Below are positions 1 to 12,506 of a stretch of DNA of 64,000 nt, in pieces (position 1 is the stretch's first letter; each line of letters starts with the position of its first letter). The position numbers and the translations under genes were made by a program. The notes below the pieces were generated by a model. It had not been told where the DNA came from and searched no databases. It saw only the letters and a program-made list of their open reading frames with translations. Where the stretch lies: positions 5,613,743 through 5,677,742 of the forward strand of contig NC_088778.1 in NCBI RefSeq assembly GCF_954871325.1, given 5' to 3'. The DNA is from Gordionus sp. m RMFG-2023. Lineage: Eukaryota; Nematomorpha; Gordioida; Chordodea; Parachordodidae.

Positions 1-309
1 TTTAAAAAAGTTTTTGAAAGAATATTGAAATATTCACAATCAATTTTGCAAAAAGCTTATTTATGCAGACCAACAACAAATATTTAGGACATGACATAGA
101 CAGGGTAATACACTCTAATCGAGATAAAAAAAATTAAAGCTATAATCAACATCCAAAATCTTATGATGAACTTTCTATAATTTTTAGGAATAGCAAGTTA
201 CCAAATTTTTGAATAATTTAGCAGACCTAGCAGACTCACTATAAAAAATAATCAAGGAAAGGTGGAAATGGTAAGCTGAACATGCGGAAATTTCAATGAA
301 ATAAAGGCA
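1..309. other. AT-rich non-coding DNA
   Basis: No open frame of note, no repeat structure and no RNA gene is seen. The stretch leads into the probable LTR of the following gypsy fossil. Confidence 0.5.
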
Positions 310-1236
310 TTAATTAGTCAACCTTTGTAATATATTACCTTTATTATAAATTGTATTTTGTTAATTTGGTTTTAAGTTAAAATTTATTGTAATAAATTAA
401 ATAGATAAACGATTTTATTTGACATATAATATACATAAATAAATATTATTTAATAAATACCACATTTGGCGACGATTATTTTTTAAAAAAAGAGAGACGT
501 ATAAAATAAAAAGGTTAAAACTATACTATGCCTAATGAAGAGTGAAAAAGATATTTCTGAAGAAAAAAGAAGAAACATCAACTTCTAATCAATTCCATAC
601 TCCAGAATTCGTCAAAAAAAAGTGAACATTCCGGACTCTATATACAATATAGAACTTATCTTCAAAGTAAAAAATACTGTTGATCAAAAATAAAAAAAAG
701 GATTTTTTATTAGCATACATAGTACTGATAACTTAATTAAAATAAAAAAATTCCACTACCCGAATAATTTAGAGAACATTAATTATTTAACTTTATTTGA
801 TAATTTAGAGAAAATATTTAAGGATATTCTAGTATTTTCATATATCGCAATAATTTTTATACTTGTTGTGAAAATATTATCAATTTTTCAATCTAATTGA
901 AAATTATTTGTTCTTTATGTAATTGTAAATCGCTGGTTGATGAACTCTTAATAGATATTTTTATCTCAGGAATAGGGTTTCCTGAGCTGGACAAAAAACT
1001 TCGTCAAATTATACCGAAGAAATATCACTTTTGAAGATTGTGCGTTTAGCGATAGCGCTCTCTTCATTGGAGAAGGAAACCCAGGCAGATAATTAAACAT
1101 AAACATATGCAAGGTTCAAAAAAAATTTTATTTTACGAATAATAATTACAATAAATAAATTCAATAATAATTATAATGCAAACAAATTCAACTATATCAA
1201 TTATATTCCTAATAATTATCAACTAAACCTAATTTC

Positions 1237-1530
1237 ATGCAAAAAAGCATATGTTATCGATGCGGAAAGGCGAATTACTTTGCGAAAGAGTGTAGAACAC
1301 ATGCCATACATGATTCTACCACGGACCCTCCCCTGTCATTTGCTAATAAAGCTACAATTGATGCGAAGATAAATGGGCTGCAGTTTACTATAGAATTTGA
1401 TACCGGTGCTGCGTGTAGTATGATAGATGAGGTTACCTGGAGTCGCATAGGCAAACCATCATTATCACCTGCTTATAAACTGGGATATAATCATATCAAA
1501 AGCGAAGTATTGGGTGTGGAAGTTGAATGA
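1237..1530 (+). pseudogene. gypsy fossil: Gag zinc knuckle and protease part
   Basis: The reading begins with a CCHC knuckle (CYRCGKANYFAKEC), the nucleic-acid binding end of Gag. About 45 residues later comes an aspartic protease active-site motif (FDTGAACSMID). This pairing is standard for Ty3/gypsy Gag-Pol. It is part of the broken fossil around it. Confidence 0.7.
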
Positions 1531-2579
1531 AAGAATATTTCAAAATTTTTACCTATTTGGGTCGTTAAAGGTGAGAAATCCCTTATTTTTTGGGATGCCT
1601 TTTTTGAGAGAATTTGATATAAAACTTCCAGAAGAAGTTCGGATCAATAATATAAATATGAATTTTTCCAGTTTAAATACTATTGTTTCAAAATTTTGTA
1701 TTTAAAAAAAAATTAGGACAAATAAAATTACAGAAGCCATCATCAAGATACAACCGAATGCACTGCCGATCGCGTTACTGGCAACAATTCCATTTCCTTT
1801 GCATCGAACCGTTGAAGCTGAGTTAAATAGACACAACTCCAATCAACTGGGCTACGCTAACCGTTAATATCTTAATAAAATCCAGTGCCGTGTGGACATG
1901 CGGAGATTTTCGTTTGACAATTAACAATATTTAGCGATAGATAACGATTTACTATCAACTTTCGTCAACCTAAGAAATAGGATCACAGGTGGTAAAATAT
2001 TTTAAACGATAGATTTAACCATTTTTGCACTTCGAAGTTAGTCCAGAATGTAGAGACCTTTTAGTTCGAATCATGTAGGTTATTTCCGATACCAAAAATC
2101 ATTTTGGGTTTACTAGCGCTCGGGTAATATTTCAACGCTTTATGTAAAACCTATAAAGGGAATTCCTATGTTTAGTGTGTTTTTAGACTACGTAATTATT
2201 GCAGGGAGAATAATTTTATTCATATAGTTAATCTAGAAGAAGTATATTTGATAAGGCTGGACTGACAACGACGACCGATAAAATTAAAATTGTAAATTCA
2301 GCTCCTTATATAGGTCATGTTATTAACGATTTCAGAATTCATCATACAGAAGATTAGATTAATGCCATAAAAATTTTAAAACAACGTCAAATGTTAAAGA
2401 ATTACGTTTGTTTCTTGGAATGGTGAATTACCATGAGTCTTTTATAAAAAATTTACATTCTATCTGTGCGCCTTTACAGCGACTAATGAGTAAAAATGTT
2501 AGTTGGTTTAGGTCAGTTCAAGAAAATGAAATATTTAATAGAGTTTAAAAAAATATGTTATCAAAAGAAGATACAGTAA

Positions 2580-2990
2580 TTCCTTATTCAGCCGATATTC
2601 CTGTCGTGATTTCTTGTGACGATTTCGAAGATTATCTAGGAGCCTTTATTGCACACCGTTTCTTACTAGTCAGGAGAAAATGATTGCTTACGCATCGAGG
2701 AAACTTTCGGTGGCTGAAAAGAATTACGTCATCATTAATTGAGAGGCTTCGGTGATCATGTTCGCTATCGAGTTTCATCAATATATTTATGGAAGTAATT
2801 TTATTTTGGTTACAGATCATAAACCTTTAAAAAATAAGGTGATAAAAGAGACCTAAATAAAAAAACAAATAACCGTTTAACGGTGAGCAACGAATCTATT
2901 AAATTACGACTATGAGGTAATTCATAGACCTGATAATCAAAACAAATGTGCCGCCGACACTCTGTCCCGTTTGGGGGTAGAGAGCGACAA
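2580..2990 (+). pseudogene. gypsy fossil: RNase H part
   Basis: Conceptual translation shows the RNase H signature of gypsy Pol: AYASRKLS, then AIEFHQYIYG and VTDHKPLK, followed by a stretch resembling the region where Pol reads 'ADTLSRL'. This domain removes the RNA strand of the cDNA hybrid in intact relatives. It is decayed here. Confidence 0.65.
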
Positions 2991-3179
2991 AACTAATGAA
3001 GTTACACATCGAAGATGAAATTAGAGAATTAGAAATTAATTTAAGAAGATTTATTTTTCACTCGCAGTAAAGTCGTAAGAAACGAGCAATGATATCAATC
3101 TGAAAGAGAATTAAATTAAATAAAAATTATTAGGTATATTGATTTAATTTAAGATAATATTTCGTTCGAAGAAAGATTA

Positions 3180-3540
3180 TTATTTTATAATGATAGATTA
3201 TTTCCGATAATCTAAAGAAGGAGGTTTTGAATGTTATTTATCAAGGATATCCTGGGTTAGTGGGGATAAAATCATTATGTAGATCCTATGTTTTTTGGAC
3301 GAATCTAGATCGTGTTGTTAAAGAGTTCGTTAAAAGCTGCAAGAGTTGTCAGGAAGGAAGACTGGGTGTAGAGAAATGCCCCTATCCGACCTTAGGAACG
3401 AATAAACATAATTAACAGGCCCCGTATCTAGAAAGTATTGATTAATTCGCATATTTAAAAACAACATAAATCATTTTGGATCGGCCCCTTATAGCCCCAA
3501 ATCGAATGGTTTGGCTGAGCGTTATATATGTATTTATATT
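3180..3540 (+). pseudogene. gypsy fossil: integrase zinc-binding head and trace of core
   Basis: The frame contains YPGLVGIKSLCRSYVFW and then CKSCQ, matching the second half of the HHCC zinc-binding domain of gypsy integrases. A faint copy of the core motif (Ser-Pro-x-Asn-Gly, then AER) follows near 3.5 kb. Confidence 0.6.
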
Positions 3541-3560
3541 ATATATTTCAGTTCTTCAAT

Positions 3561-4393
3561 ATAAAAAATTAATGTGTTTACCACATTCTGAGGCTGCCAT
3601 ATTATAAAATATAAATTAATTTTTGAGTAATAAAATATTGTACGAATAATATATGATTAAAATTTAGTTTCGAAAATTAATTTCTAATTTTAGTTTTGCA
3701 ACTTGGACCCTTACACTTAATAAAATTTATGCGAAATACTAAATCTATGGCTAATTTAATCTAGCTTAGACGAAATATTAAAAAAAAACTATGTATTCAA
3801 ATTTTTATTAACCCTGTACATTATAAATATTTGTGGTTTATATAAATGTTTTAAAATATAAATTTAGCAGTTATATTATGAAAATTTCATTTGTTATTTA
3901 GTCTGCACATATTTTATAACAAAATAAAATAAATTCAATTTTTAAAGATTATTTTTATTTGTTAGGGTGTCACTCAACAATATAACATGTATGACATATC
4001 AGTATCAAAAATGAAACCGAAATAAACCGCCGATACATAATTCGTTCTTAAATTTCAAACTCAAAATAGTATTCGAACTGAACCGTTATATATCAGTTCG
4101 AATCGCTGGTTATCGAGAAAGTCAATTGAATCCGACCTTAAAATTTAAATAGCGTTTTTTAATTTTTAAAGACAAGATCTTACATGAATTTATGTAAATA
4201 TCTTACCCATGAATTTCAGATAATTATTTTGGGAATAGGACGCTTGCTGCAACATATAGTGAAATACTGTACTGGTTAAATATGCGATATATTTTAAAGA
4301 TGTAGGATACATTGTAATTTTTAGAGTAATCTTTAACATTTAGTTCACATTTCTTAAAGGTTTTGCAGTAAATGTATTCATGTATAGAGTATA
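3561..4393. other. AT-rich non-coding DNA between two transposon remnants
   Basis: No coding potential, no inverted repeats and no recognisable element ends are seen between the gypsy fossil and the hAT element. Confidence 0.5.
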
Positions 4394-5961
4394 GTTATAC
4401 CTAGAGATGTAAAGGTAGGGATTTCCCGGGAAATTTCTTAGGGAAATTTCCTTAATTTTCCCTTAATATAAATATAATATTTTATTGCAAAAATTACGAT
4501 TTATATTTTATAAAATACAATATTAAAATTCAAAAATTATGATTTAATATTTAAATTTCATAATTATGACTCCAGAACCCATTTTCTTTTCCATTTATAC
4601 AGGATTTGCTCACATGTGATTATATCGCATCTGAGCTTATCATGGTAATTGAAGAAATTGGTATTAAAAAATTTATCTCACTAATAACTGATGATGCAAT
4701 AAATATGAAAAAGGCCAGGAGTCTTGTTAAGGCATAATATAATTATATTGAATGCTTTGAATGTGCCGCACATGACTTGAAATAAAAAATTTAATTGTAT
4801 TTTATTAATTACTTTTAATGAAAGACAAATATTGAAAGGATATAAATCTTCCTTATAAAATCCAAGTCCAACAAGATAGGAAGTTTTGTTATAATGTTGC
4901 AAAGTTTTGTGAAAAATAAGGAAGTTTTGCAAATTGCAACTTCAATTTTATTTAAATACAAACAAGAAGGCGTATTATATTGGACAGAGAAGGATACTGA
5001 CTTTTTTGGAATTTATTTATAACAAAATTATAATTGTAGAATTGGATACAGCGGTATTATCTGACGTACTAGAAATATTTTATGATATAAAAGATAAACT
5101 CAAATCAACTTTTATTTTTAATGAAGATTTGAAAAATGTTAAGATGCATATTAATAAACGAAAGAAATTTTGTTGCCAAGAATATCATTATGTAACAAAT
5201 CTTCAGGATCCTAGATATTATGGCGTGTTAAGAGTAGCTTTAAATTTAATAAATATTATTTCAGGCCATATTAATTGCGATATTGGAAAAATTATGGATA
5301 ATTTAGAAGAATATCGTTCAAAACAAGGTCTCTATAAGAGCTGGCATATGGGAGAGCTCAATCCATCCCAAACCACTCATATGGTGGAAAGGGTTTAAAG
5401 TGACTCGTCAGAAAGAGTCTTGTCAGCATTTGGAAAAATTCATTCAAAAACGAGAAATAGAATAAAAAAAAAAGACTCGAAAAATTAATATCAATCAGGC
5501 ATAACATACATTTAAAGGATCACACAAATACATCATGTTTGGGATATCATCAAAAGAGTTCAGATTTCGATTTATCAATATCAAGTTATAATAATGATAT
5601 TTCGATTACATCCCATAAATATAATGATGCTATTTCATTAGCATCCCATGAATTTTAAATGTAATTTATAATGTATGCTTATTGTAATTAATAAAGTTAT
5701 TTAAAAAAATGAAATGTTTACATTATATTTTTGACTTTATTGTTTAATCATTTTATTTTCCCTTAGTTCTCCAAATTTAATAAAGTTATTTAATAAAAAA
5801 ATTAAAAAGTTAAAATTGTATTTTGTTGTTATTTCTAGATTTTCCGTTATTTCCCCTAATTTTCCCCCAATTTTCCCTTCTTTTCCCCAATTTTCCCTTT
5901 TTTCCCTGGGAAATTTCTCCTGAACCAATTTTCCCGGGAAATTTACACCTCTAATTATACC
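4394..5961 (+). mobile_element. hAT-family DNA transposon, internally reduced, with 8-bp target duplication
   Basis: The element runs from 4,402 to 5,953 (1.55 kb). Its ends are imperfect inverted repeats: TAGAGATGTAAA on the left, and TAGAGGTGTAAA when the right end is reverse-complemented. Both ends carry inner TTTCCCGGGAAA palindromes. The flanks are GTTATACC (4,394-4,401) and ATTATACC (5,954-5,961), a 7/8 match, as expected for the 8-bp duplication of hAT elements. Subterminal AATTTTCCC-type repeats occur at both ends, thickest at 5,830-5,940. At 1.55 kb it is too short for a full hAT transposase of about 600 residues. Only the catalytic middle and the C-terminal dimerisation part remain. 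Confidence 0.85.
4590..5640 (+). pseudogene. hAT transposase remnant
   Basis: The first part reads ISLITDDAINMKKA, like the hAT motif with the second catalytic Asp (T-D-x-A-x-N-M). It is followed by a degraded 'C..CAAHDL' stretch. The larger open frame at 4,934-5,398 (154 codons) is the helical insertion region. After it, in a shifted frame, comes ERVLSAFGKIHSKTRNRI, the conserved C-terminal dimerisation motif of hAT transposases. The N-terminal BED zinc finger is absent. Stops and frameshifts separate the blocks, so no active protein is made. Confidence 0.8.
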
Positions 5962-6241
5962 TATTTACTATAAGAACTTCAGACAATATTAACGTGAAAT
6001 TTTAAATCAATTTTAAATTTATTTTGATTTTCAGTTAACGCAAAAATTTATGGCAAAATAACTACAATATATAGGACATAAATATACTAAAATGCTGAAA
6101 TAATAATTTTGTCTAAATGTTTTAAATATTAAAAATGTCGGCATATACCCTATATATCAGCATATACTTTACGGGACATATCACAGAAAATTATTGATAA
6201 AAAATATATTTTTTAACTCAAAGACTAAAAGGCAGTGTGGT

Positions 6242-6250
6242 TAAATTGCT
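6242..6250. repeat. Left copy of the 9-bp MULE target-site duplication
   Basis: TAAATTGCT at 6,242-6,250 is repeated exactly at 12,507-12,515, directly outside the two MULE ends. Nine base pairs is the usual MULE duplication length. Confidence 0.85.
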
Positions 6251-7440
6251 GGTAAGCGGAAAATAATTCCCCGGAAAAAAAATCCAGGAAAAAAATTCCC
6301 GGAAAATAAATCCCCGGAAATTAATTCCCCGGGAAAAAATCCCCAGGAAAATAATTCCCCGGAAAAAAAATACCCGGAAAATAATTCCCCGGAAAAAAAT
6401 TCCCCAGAAAATAATTCCCAGGTAAATAATTCTCCGGAAAAAAAATCCCCGGAATAAAATCCCCCTGGAAAATAATTCCCCGGAAAAAATTTCCCCACTA
6501 TATATTGAATTGCTACATTGCTAAACTGCTTTGCTAAAAAGCAATCAATCATAATCAATTATAAATCAATCAAAAATTTATTACGTATATTTTTTTAATG
6601 ATAATTTTTTAAACTTTTTTTAAAATATATTTAAATCATTTTTTTATTATAAATGAAGAATACTGATTAAATGATTTAGTATATAATTTTATTTTTATTT
6701 AATATTATTAGTAAGAAATTTATTTTTCTAGCTTATTAAAACAAATATACATTTTATTCAATTTTAAAAATTAACAAATATATATCCGTAAGAGGGCGTT
6801 ATATGTTTTAATATGTATCATTTTAGGAAACGGAATGATGATTGGATAGCACTTTTTTTTTATATTTGGGTATATATACAAAAATTTTTAGGTTTCTTTG
6901 ATGTTTAATTTATGTAGGTTTAGAATAGTAAAACAATGGAAATTTTCTAAAGTAAATATTGCTGGCGTTATTTATCAAAATCTCTTCATTTTTGTTTTAT
7001 ATGTGTATATTTACGTGCTAAGCATTATCCTAAAAAATATTTTGAAAATAATTTGATTTGACCGATTGCCGAGCTCAAAACCGACCACTCACTAAATATT
7101 CGATTGACCAAATTTACTAGTAATATAATTTAAAAAATGTTGATTTTCGTTTTATATATCTATAAATACGTATAAAACATAATCCTAAAAAATATTTTTA
7201 AAATATCGTGATTTGGCGGATAACCGACTCCTAGCTCACCCAATGACTAAATACCGAATTGCTGGCGTTATAAATCAAAATCTCTTAATTTTTGTTTTAT
7301 ACGTGTATATTTACGTGCTATGCATTATCCTAAAAAATATTTTGAAAATAATTTTATTTGACAGATTGCCGAGCTCAAAACCGACCTCTTACTAAATATT
7401 CGATTGATCAAATTTACTGGTAGGAAAATAATTCCCCGGA
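6251..7440 (+). repeat. MULE left terminal inverted repeat
   Basis: It matches the reverse complement of 11,555-12,506. It begins with a block of CCCCGGAAAATAATT-type units (6,257-6,500), continues with unique AT-rich sequence, and ends with a tandem duplication of about 300 bp and a second small block of the same units at 7,430-7,510. Confidence 0.85.
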
Positions 7441-8235
7441 AAAAAATCACCGAAAATAATTCCCCGGAAAAAAATCCTTGGAAAATAATTATCCGGAAAA
7501 AAATTCCCGTAGAAATATATGAAAATTATGAAAGAGGTAATTTAGAATTGAAAAGAAAAATGTGAAAGCAAATTTTTACTGAGAAAGAGAAAGGTTATTT
7601 CCTTTATCTATTTTTCATCTAGACTTGAATAGATATTAAACAGGTAATTAAACCACATTATATTTACCATGCAGAGGGAGTGGTTATTTCTAACACGCCA
7701 CTGTTAAAATATATATAACATTAAAATAATATTATGACACTATTCTGTTCCGTATGCTAATATCAGTTTGAATCCCGAACAAAAATAACATAATGGAAAT
7801 TTTTATGTTTAATTTTTAAAAATTGTATCTGATTATAAATTTTCAAAAAAAGTATTAATATTAATCACTGATTACAAAAGCTTATTTAATTCAAAGACTA
7901 TCTCAAGTAGAACATTACAAAAAAATATACTATTTATTCAAAATAATATTTGTTTATTTTTATAAATATTATAATTTTTAATATATTTAATTCATTAAAG
8001 AAAACACATGAGGGACTATAATCTTAAAATAGAAACTTTTTTATTTAAAAGTTTCCAACTCCGGAAATGTTATTACATAAGAAATTTATGCTCAAAAATA
8101 AATAAATTTATATATTTGGGTGATATATTCTTTGTAATTTTGAAACAAACGATTTTCATTTAGTTTTTTTTATTACTTTTTATAAAATTTTCTTTTACTA
8201 TTTTAAATATTTTTGATAATTTTAATAAATTTTTT

Positions 8236-10929
8236 ATGTTTATTCTTCCGTTAAATAAGCATGCTAAAATTTTTCATGAGGGATATTCCTACAATTATCA
8301 TAAAACTACGAAAAATTTTAAAAGATATAAATGTAAATTATATAATGCTGAAAAATGCCCAGTTATTTTGAAATATTACAATGAAAATGACTATACATTG
8401 GAAAATACGCCTCATATTCATCCTATAAATCCACATGAATATCAAATTGAAAATGCTATAAGCACGATGAAAAGAAAAGCCTTTGAAACAAATCAAAATA
8501 CTTGCCAAATATATGCAGAAGAAATGTCTAAATTGTCTCCCGAATCCAGAAAAAGACTTCCGAATGAAGAGAGTATCAAGAGGACACTTAGAAATCGCAA
8601 AATAAAAAGGTTTCCTCCTATTCCGGCCACATTGGAAGAATTAAGCATTTCAGGTTAAATCATATTTATCTATAAATAACTTTTAATTGGAAATATCTTT
8701 TAATATTAGAGGAGTGGGCTACAACCGGATCTCCCACAAATGAGAGATTTCTTTTGCATGATAATGGCGGAGATTCTAATGAACGGATAATTATATTTGC
8801 CACCGATTATATGCTTAAAATGCTAGCCGAAACGAAAACTTGGTATATAGACGGGAATTTTAAATTGGCTCCTCATTTATTTTTGCAGCTATATGTAATT
8901 AGAATACCCTTTAAAACACTGTTTATAACAGCGGCATATTTCTTGTTACAAAGAAAAACGTATACAACATATGAAGAAATTTTTAAGATTTTACTCGAAA
9001 AAGCCCAAGAACGGAATTTAGTCATAGATCCGATAACAATTTATATGGATTTTGAAAAGGCTGCAATCAATGCCGTCGAAAATACTCTAGGTTTCTTTTT
9101 ACGATTTAATTACATCTATATACTATCGAGATATGCTAGGACTTTGATTTTAAAATGTATTTTGGACCGTGGAACTTGAAATTTTTTTTAATTCTAATTT
9201 CCCTTTTCTGTTGTTTTTAAGAATATTTTAAACGATTTTTTTATGAGTGTAGGATGAACGAACCCATTTCTAGTAACACTGTGTGACAAATTTTGACTTG
9301 ATTTTTTGGGAGAAAATAAAATAAACATGTTTTAAGACAGTAAATTCTTAGAAAATAATTCTTCAGAATTAATTTTATCAAAATTTTTAATATTTTATTT
9401 TTTTCTCCTAATTTATTAATTTTGTAATTTTAATTATCTTATAAACGGAGATTTTTTTTCCGAGGAATTATTTTTCTAGATTCTTTTTTAATATAGCTTA
9501 CATTTAATATATTTATTGTGGCTCTCGTTCTCTTCGCTACACTGCACAAGGTACGATTCCCAAACAATTTATTTTAAAAGAAATAGTTACATTTCTCATA
9601 TTTAAATAAATATATTATGCTAAGCTAACCTATCTCATATTTTACTTTTAATAAACCTTTTATCGGTCTGTTGTCTCACCCCCTCCTTCATTATTATATA
9701 GGATTTAACTTGTAATATACAATAAACTTATTGAATTTAAAACAAATTAAACAATAACTTAAAATTTATCGAATTTAAAAACATTTAATGGTAAATCTAA
9801 ATATATTTCCGCGAATATGAAGTTGATGATTTATTTTCAAAAAAGATAGTCCAGCAGTAGTCCGCCAACATATTTATACGATTCTTGCCGGGAATTTAAA
9901 TTGAAAACTTAAGACCCCCAAAACGAAATTCTTTACCATTTTTCTCAAAAAGCAATCGATAACAAATTATAAAAATTAATAAATTTATAAGGAAATATAA
10001 GTCTAACACTATCACCAATTTTCAGGGATTTTCATTTGATACTTTTTAAAATATATCCGTATAAAGACCTAAATTTTATCATTTTTGAGATTTCGAAAAG
10101 TTGCCTTTATACGATAATATTTTTAAAACTTGACGTGAAGGGAAAACTTAGAAAACGAATTCTAACTCAATGTCAAATTCTGCACCAAAACTTGTTTTTA
10201 TTTATTTTTTCTCCCATTTTTCTTGTCACACAGTGTAATTAATAAAAATTGATAAAGACATAATAATCTATATTTTTTCAACTTTTAGGTAGAGATATCA
10301 ATATCCAAGGATGTTTTTATCATCTAACTCAATCAACTCATAGAAAGATTCAGGAATTGGGGTTAGAATCATCATATCGGAATGATCCAGTGTTATGCTT
10401 ATTTGCAGCTATGATCGATGGATTAGCATTCTTACCTATACACGATGTCAAACGAGGTATGGAGTATTTAAAAACCATTGTATCGGATGAAAACAAAGAA
10501 TTATTGTTTTATTTTGATAAAAATTATGTGAATGGAGAATTGAGACATGGGAAAAACTCTCAAAGGCAAGTAGAACCATTGTTCCCACCAGAAACATGGA
10601 ATGTGTTCAATGTTACGATTGCTGGGGAAAATCGAACAAACAATGTATGTGAAGGATGGAATAACCGATTTAAGCATATTGTAGGCAACAAAAAACCGAA
10701 GATATGGGAACTACTCGAAAAAATAAGGATGGAAATAGCGGTTGATATGGGAAAAATCGGCCAATGGAATATTGGGACATACACTCCCAAAAAAAATCGT
10801 ATTTATGCAACGAAACAAACTATTTTAAAAAATTTATGCATTGATTATTTAGAAGAGAGAAGGGACTTGCCCAATTTTCTCTCTTCAATTGGAGAACATA
10901 TACGTTCTAGAATTGTTTCTTTTGAATAA
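8236..10929 (+). CDS. MULE transposase with FLYWCH zinc finger, three exons, intact
   Basis: Cuts and pastes the MULE. Exons: 8,236-8,653, 8,710-9,090 and 10,289-10,929. Each boundary is GT...AG and the phases agree (1 and 1), giving 480 codons including the stop, with no internal stop. The start is the first ATG of the open frame. Exon 1 holds a FLYWCH-type finger (YKCKLYNAEKC, then HIHP), the likely DNA-binding part. Exon 2 carries the MULE core: WYIDGNFK with the first catalytic Asp and YMDFEKAAINAV with the second. Exon 3 has GCFYHLTQS, the C/H motif typical of MULEs, and NNVCEGWNNRFK with a candidate catalytic Glu. Intron 1 is 56 bp; intron 2 (1.2 kb) houses another transposon. FLYWCH-MULE pairing is known from animal MULEs. 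The gene is complete by eye; whether it is expressed is unknown. Confidence 0.9.
9276..10236. mobile_element. Short inverted-repeat DNA element nested in the MULE transposase intron
   Basis: ACACTGTGTGACAA at 9,276-9,289 is exactly inverted at 10,223-10,236 (14 bp). Looser similarity continues inward for about 50 bp (GGGAGAAAA near both ends). The 960-bp interior has no open frame of note. It lies wholly within MULE intron 2, so splicing can remove it. The superfamily could not be assigned and no clear target duplication was seen. Confidence 0.6.
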
Positions 10930-11554
10930 TATAATTTATTATTCTATATATCATTTAATAAAATTATAATTATTTCTTTTCTGTAACTTTTGAAAAAAAT
11001 TCATAAGCAAAATAATAATTGCTAGATTAGAAAAATATAATACTCACCTCTGGATGTATTTTGATTAAAGTGGTCAGCATTTTCATTACTTTTGGCAGTA
11101 TTTAATTAAAATTGGGCAGTAAAAAATATAATTTTGCAAGTTTTATAGTGATTTTGTATTTAGTCAGTTAAATTCTTAAAGTAGGTAAATACTTCAGTAA
11201 AATAATTTTTATCAAATAGAGGGTATCAGATTGAATTGCTAATTTCCTATTTCGCCACAAAATTTATAAAATTATATTATTTAATAGTTTATCCTTGTAA
11301 AAACAAAAGTGGGCGCTATTTAAGAGTCAGTAAACTGTGAAAAGCCTTTTATCATATTTCTAAAAAAATGATTAAAATTTGTGTAAAAATAATTTTTCAA
11401 TAAATACCTAAAAGTTGATGAAAGTGTGTAAAGGTGAACTAGATTTATTTAACTTTCGTTTTATTATTTAAAATCTCAAATCCTCGAAGAAATTTGACTT
11501 TAAAAAACATTTCTATTTAATTAAATACTGCAGAGCAGATCTGGGTCACGGGAT

Positions 11555-12506
11555 TTTTTTTCCGGGGAATTATTTTCCTAGATTCAAATTTACTAGTAAT
11601 ATAATTTGAAAATTGTTCATTTTTGTTTTATATATCTATAAATACATATAAAACATAATCCCAAAAAATTATTTTCAAAATGTTTTTTAGGATAATGCTT
11701 AGCACGTAAATATACACGTATAAAACAAAAATGAAGAGATTTTGATAAATAACGCCAGCAATATTTACTTTAAAAAATTTCCATTGTTTTACTATTCTAA
11801 ACCTACTCATAAATTAATCATTAAAGAAACCTAAAATTTTTTTTTAATTTTTAGGTTTTTCATATGTATATATACCCAAATATAAAAAAAAGTGCTATCC
11901 AATCATCATTCCGTTTCCTAAAATGATACATATTAAAACATATAACGCCCTCTTACGGATATATATTTGTTAATTTTTAAAATTGAATAAAATGTATATT
12001 TGTTTTAATAAGCTAGAAAAATAAATTTCTTACTAATAATATTAAATAAAAATAAAATTATATACTATATCATTTAATCAGTATTCTTCATTTATAATAA
12101 AAAAATGATTTAAATATATTTTTAAAAAAGTTTAAAAAATTATCATTAAAAAAATATACGTAATAAATTTTTGATTGATTTATAATTGATTATGATTGAT
12201 TGCTTTTTAGCAAAGCAGTTTAGCAATGTAGCAATTCAATATATAGTGGGGAATTTTTTTCCGGGGAATTATTTTCCAGGGGGATTTTATTCCGGGGATT
12301 TTTTTTCCGGAGAATTATTTACCTGGGATTTTTTTTCCGGAGAATTATTTACCTGGGAATTATTTTCCGGGTATTTTTTTTCCGGGGAATTAATTTCCTG
12401 GGGATTTTTTCCCGGGGAATTAATTTCCGGGGATTTTTTTTCCGGGGATTTATTTTCCGGGAATTTTTTTCCGGGATTTTTTTTCCGGGGAATTATTTTC
12501 GGATTC
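11555..12506 (-). repeat. MULE right terminal inverted repeat
   Basis: Reverse complement of the left repeat, ending in the block of CCGGGGAATTATTTTCC units at 12,245-12,505. The open frame of about 107 codons here is made of the unit repeat and mirrors one in the left arm; it is not treated as a gene. Confidence 0.85.

Larger units (their letters stand above)
310..3560 (+). mobile_element. Old, heavily broken Ty3/gypsy-type LTR retrotransposon
   Basis: Fossil on the plus strand with parts in the usual Ty3/gypsy order: a CCHC zinc knuckle, an aspartic protease motif, faint reverse-transcriptase remnants (about 1.8-2.5 kb), an RNase H region (about 2.6-2.9 kb) and the zinc-binding head of an integrase (about 3.2-3.4 kb), then traces of the integrase core near 3.5 kb. 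A possible 5' LTR ends in CA near base 465 and is followed by TTTGGCGACG, which looks like a primer-binding site. No 3' LTR copy was recognised. It is broken many times and is clearly old compared with the gypsy copies at 45-52 kb. Confidence 0.75.
6251..12506 (+). mobile_element. Mutator-like element (MULE) with long inverted repeats and intact transposase
   Basis: A 6.26-kb element with long terminal inverted repeats (about 1.2 kb on the left, 0.95 kb on the right), a perfect 9-bp target duplication and an intron-containing transposase gene in the middle. The outer 250 bp of each repeat is built from short GGAAAATAATTCCCCGG / GGAAAAAAATCCCC units. The left repeat contains an internal direct duplication (6,956-7,140 is repeated at 7,256-7,425) that the right one lacks. 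It is inserted in the left end of an older hAT. Fragments of the repeat-unit motif also occur at about 7,430-7,510, 9,445-9,490 and 11,555-11,590. The uninterrupted frame suggests recent activity. Confidence 0.9.

Noticed and set aside
6241-6558. 105-codon minus-strand frame with repeating FFSGELF
   Set aside because: Encoded by the short repeat units of the MULE inverted repeat and mirrored at 12,186-12,509; treated as a by-product.
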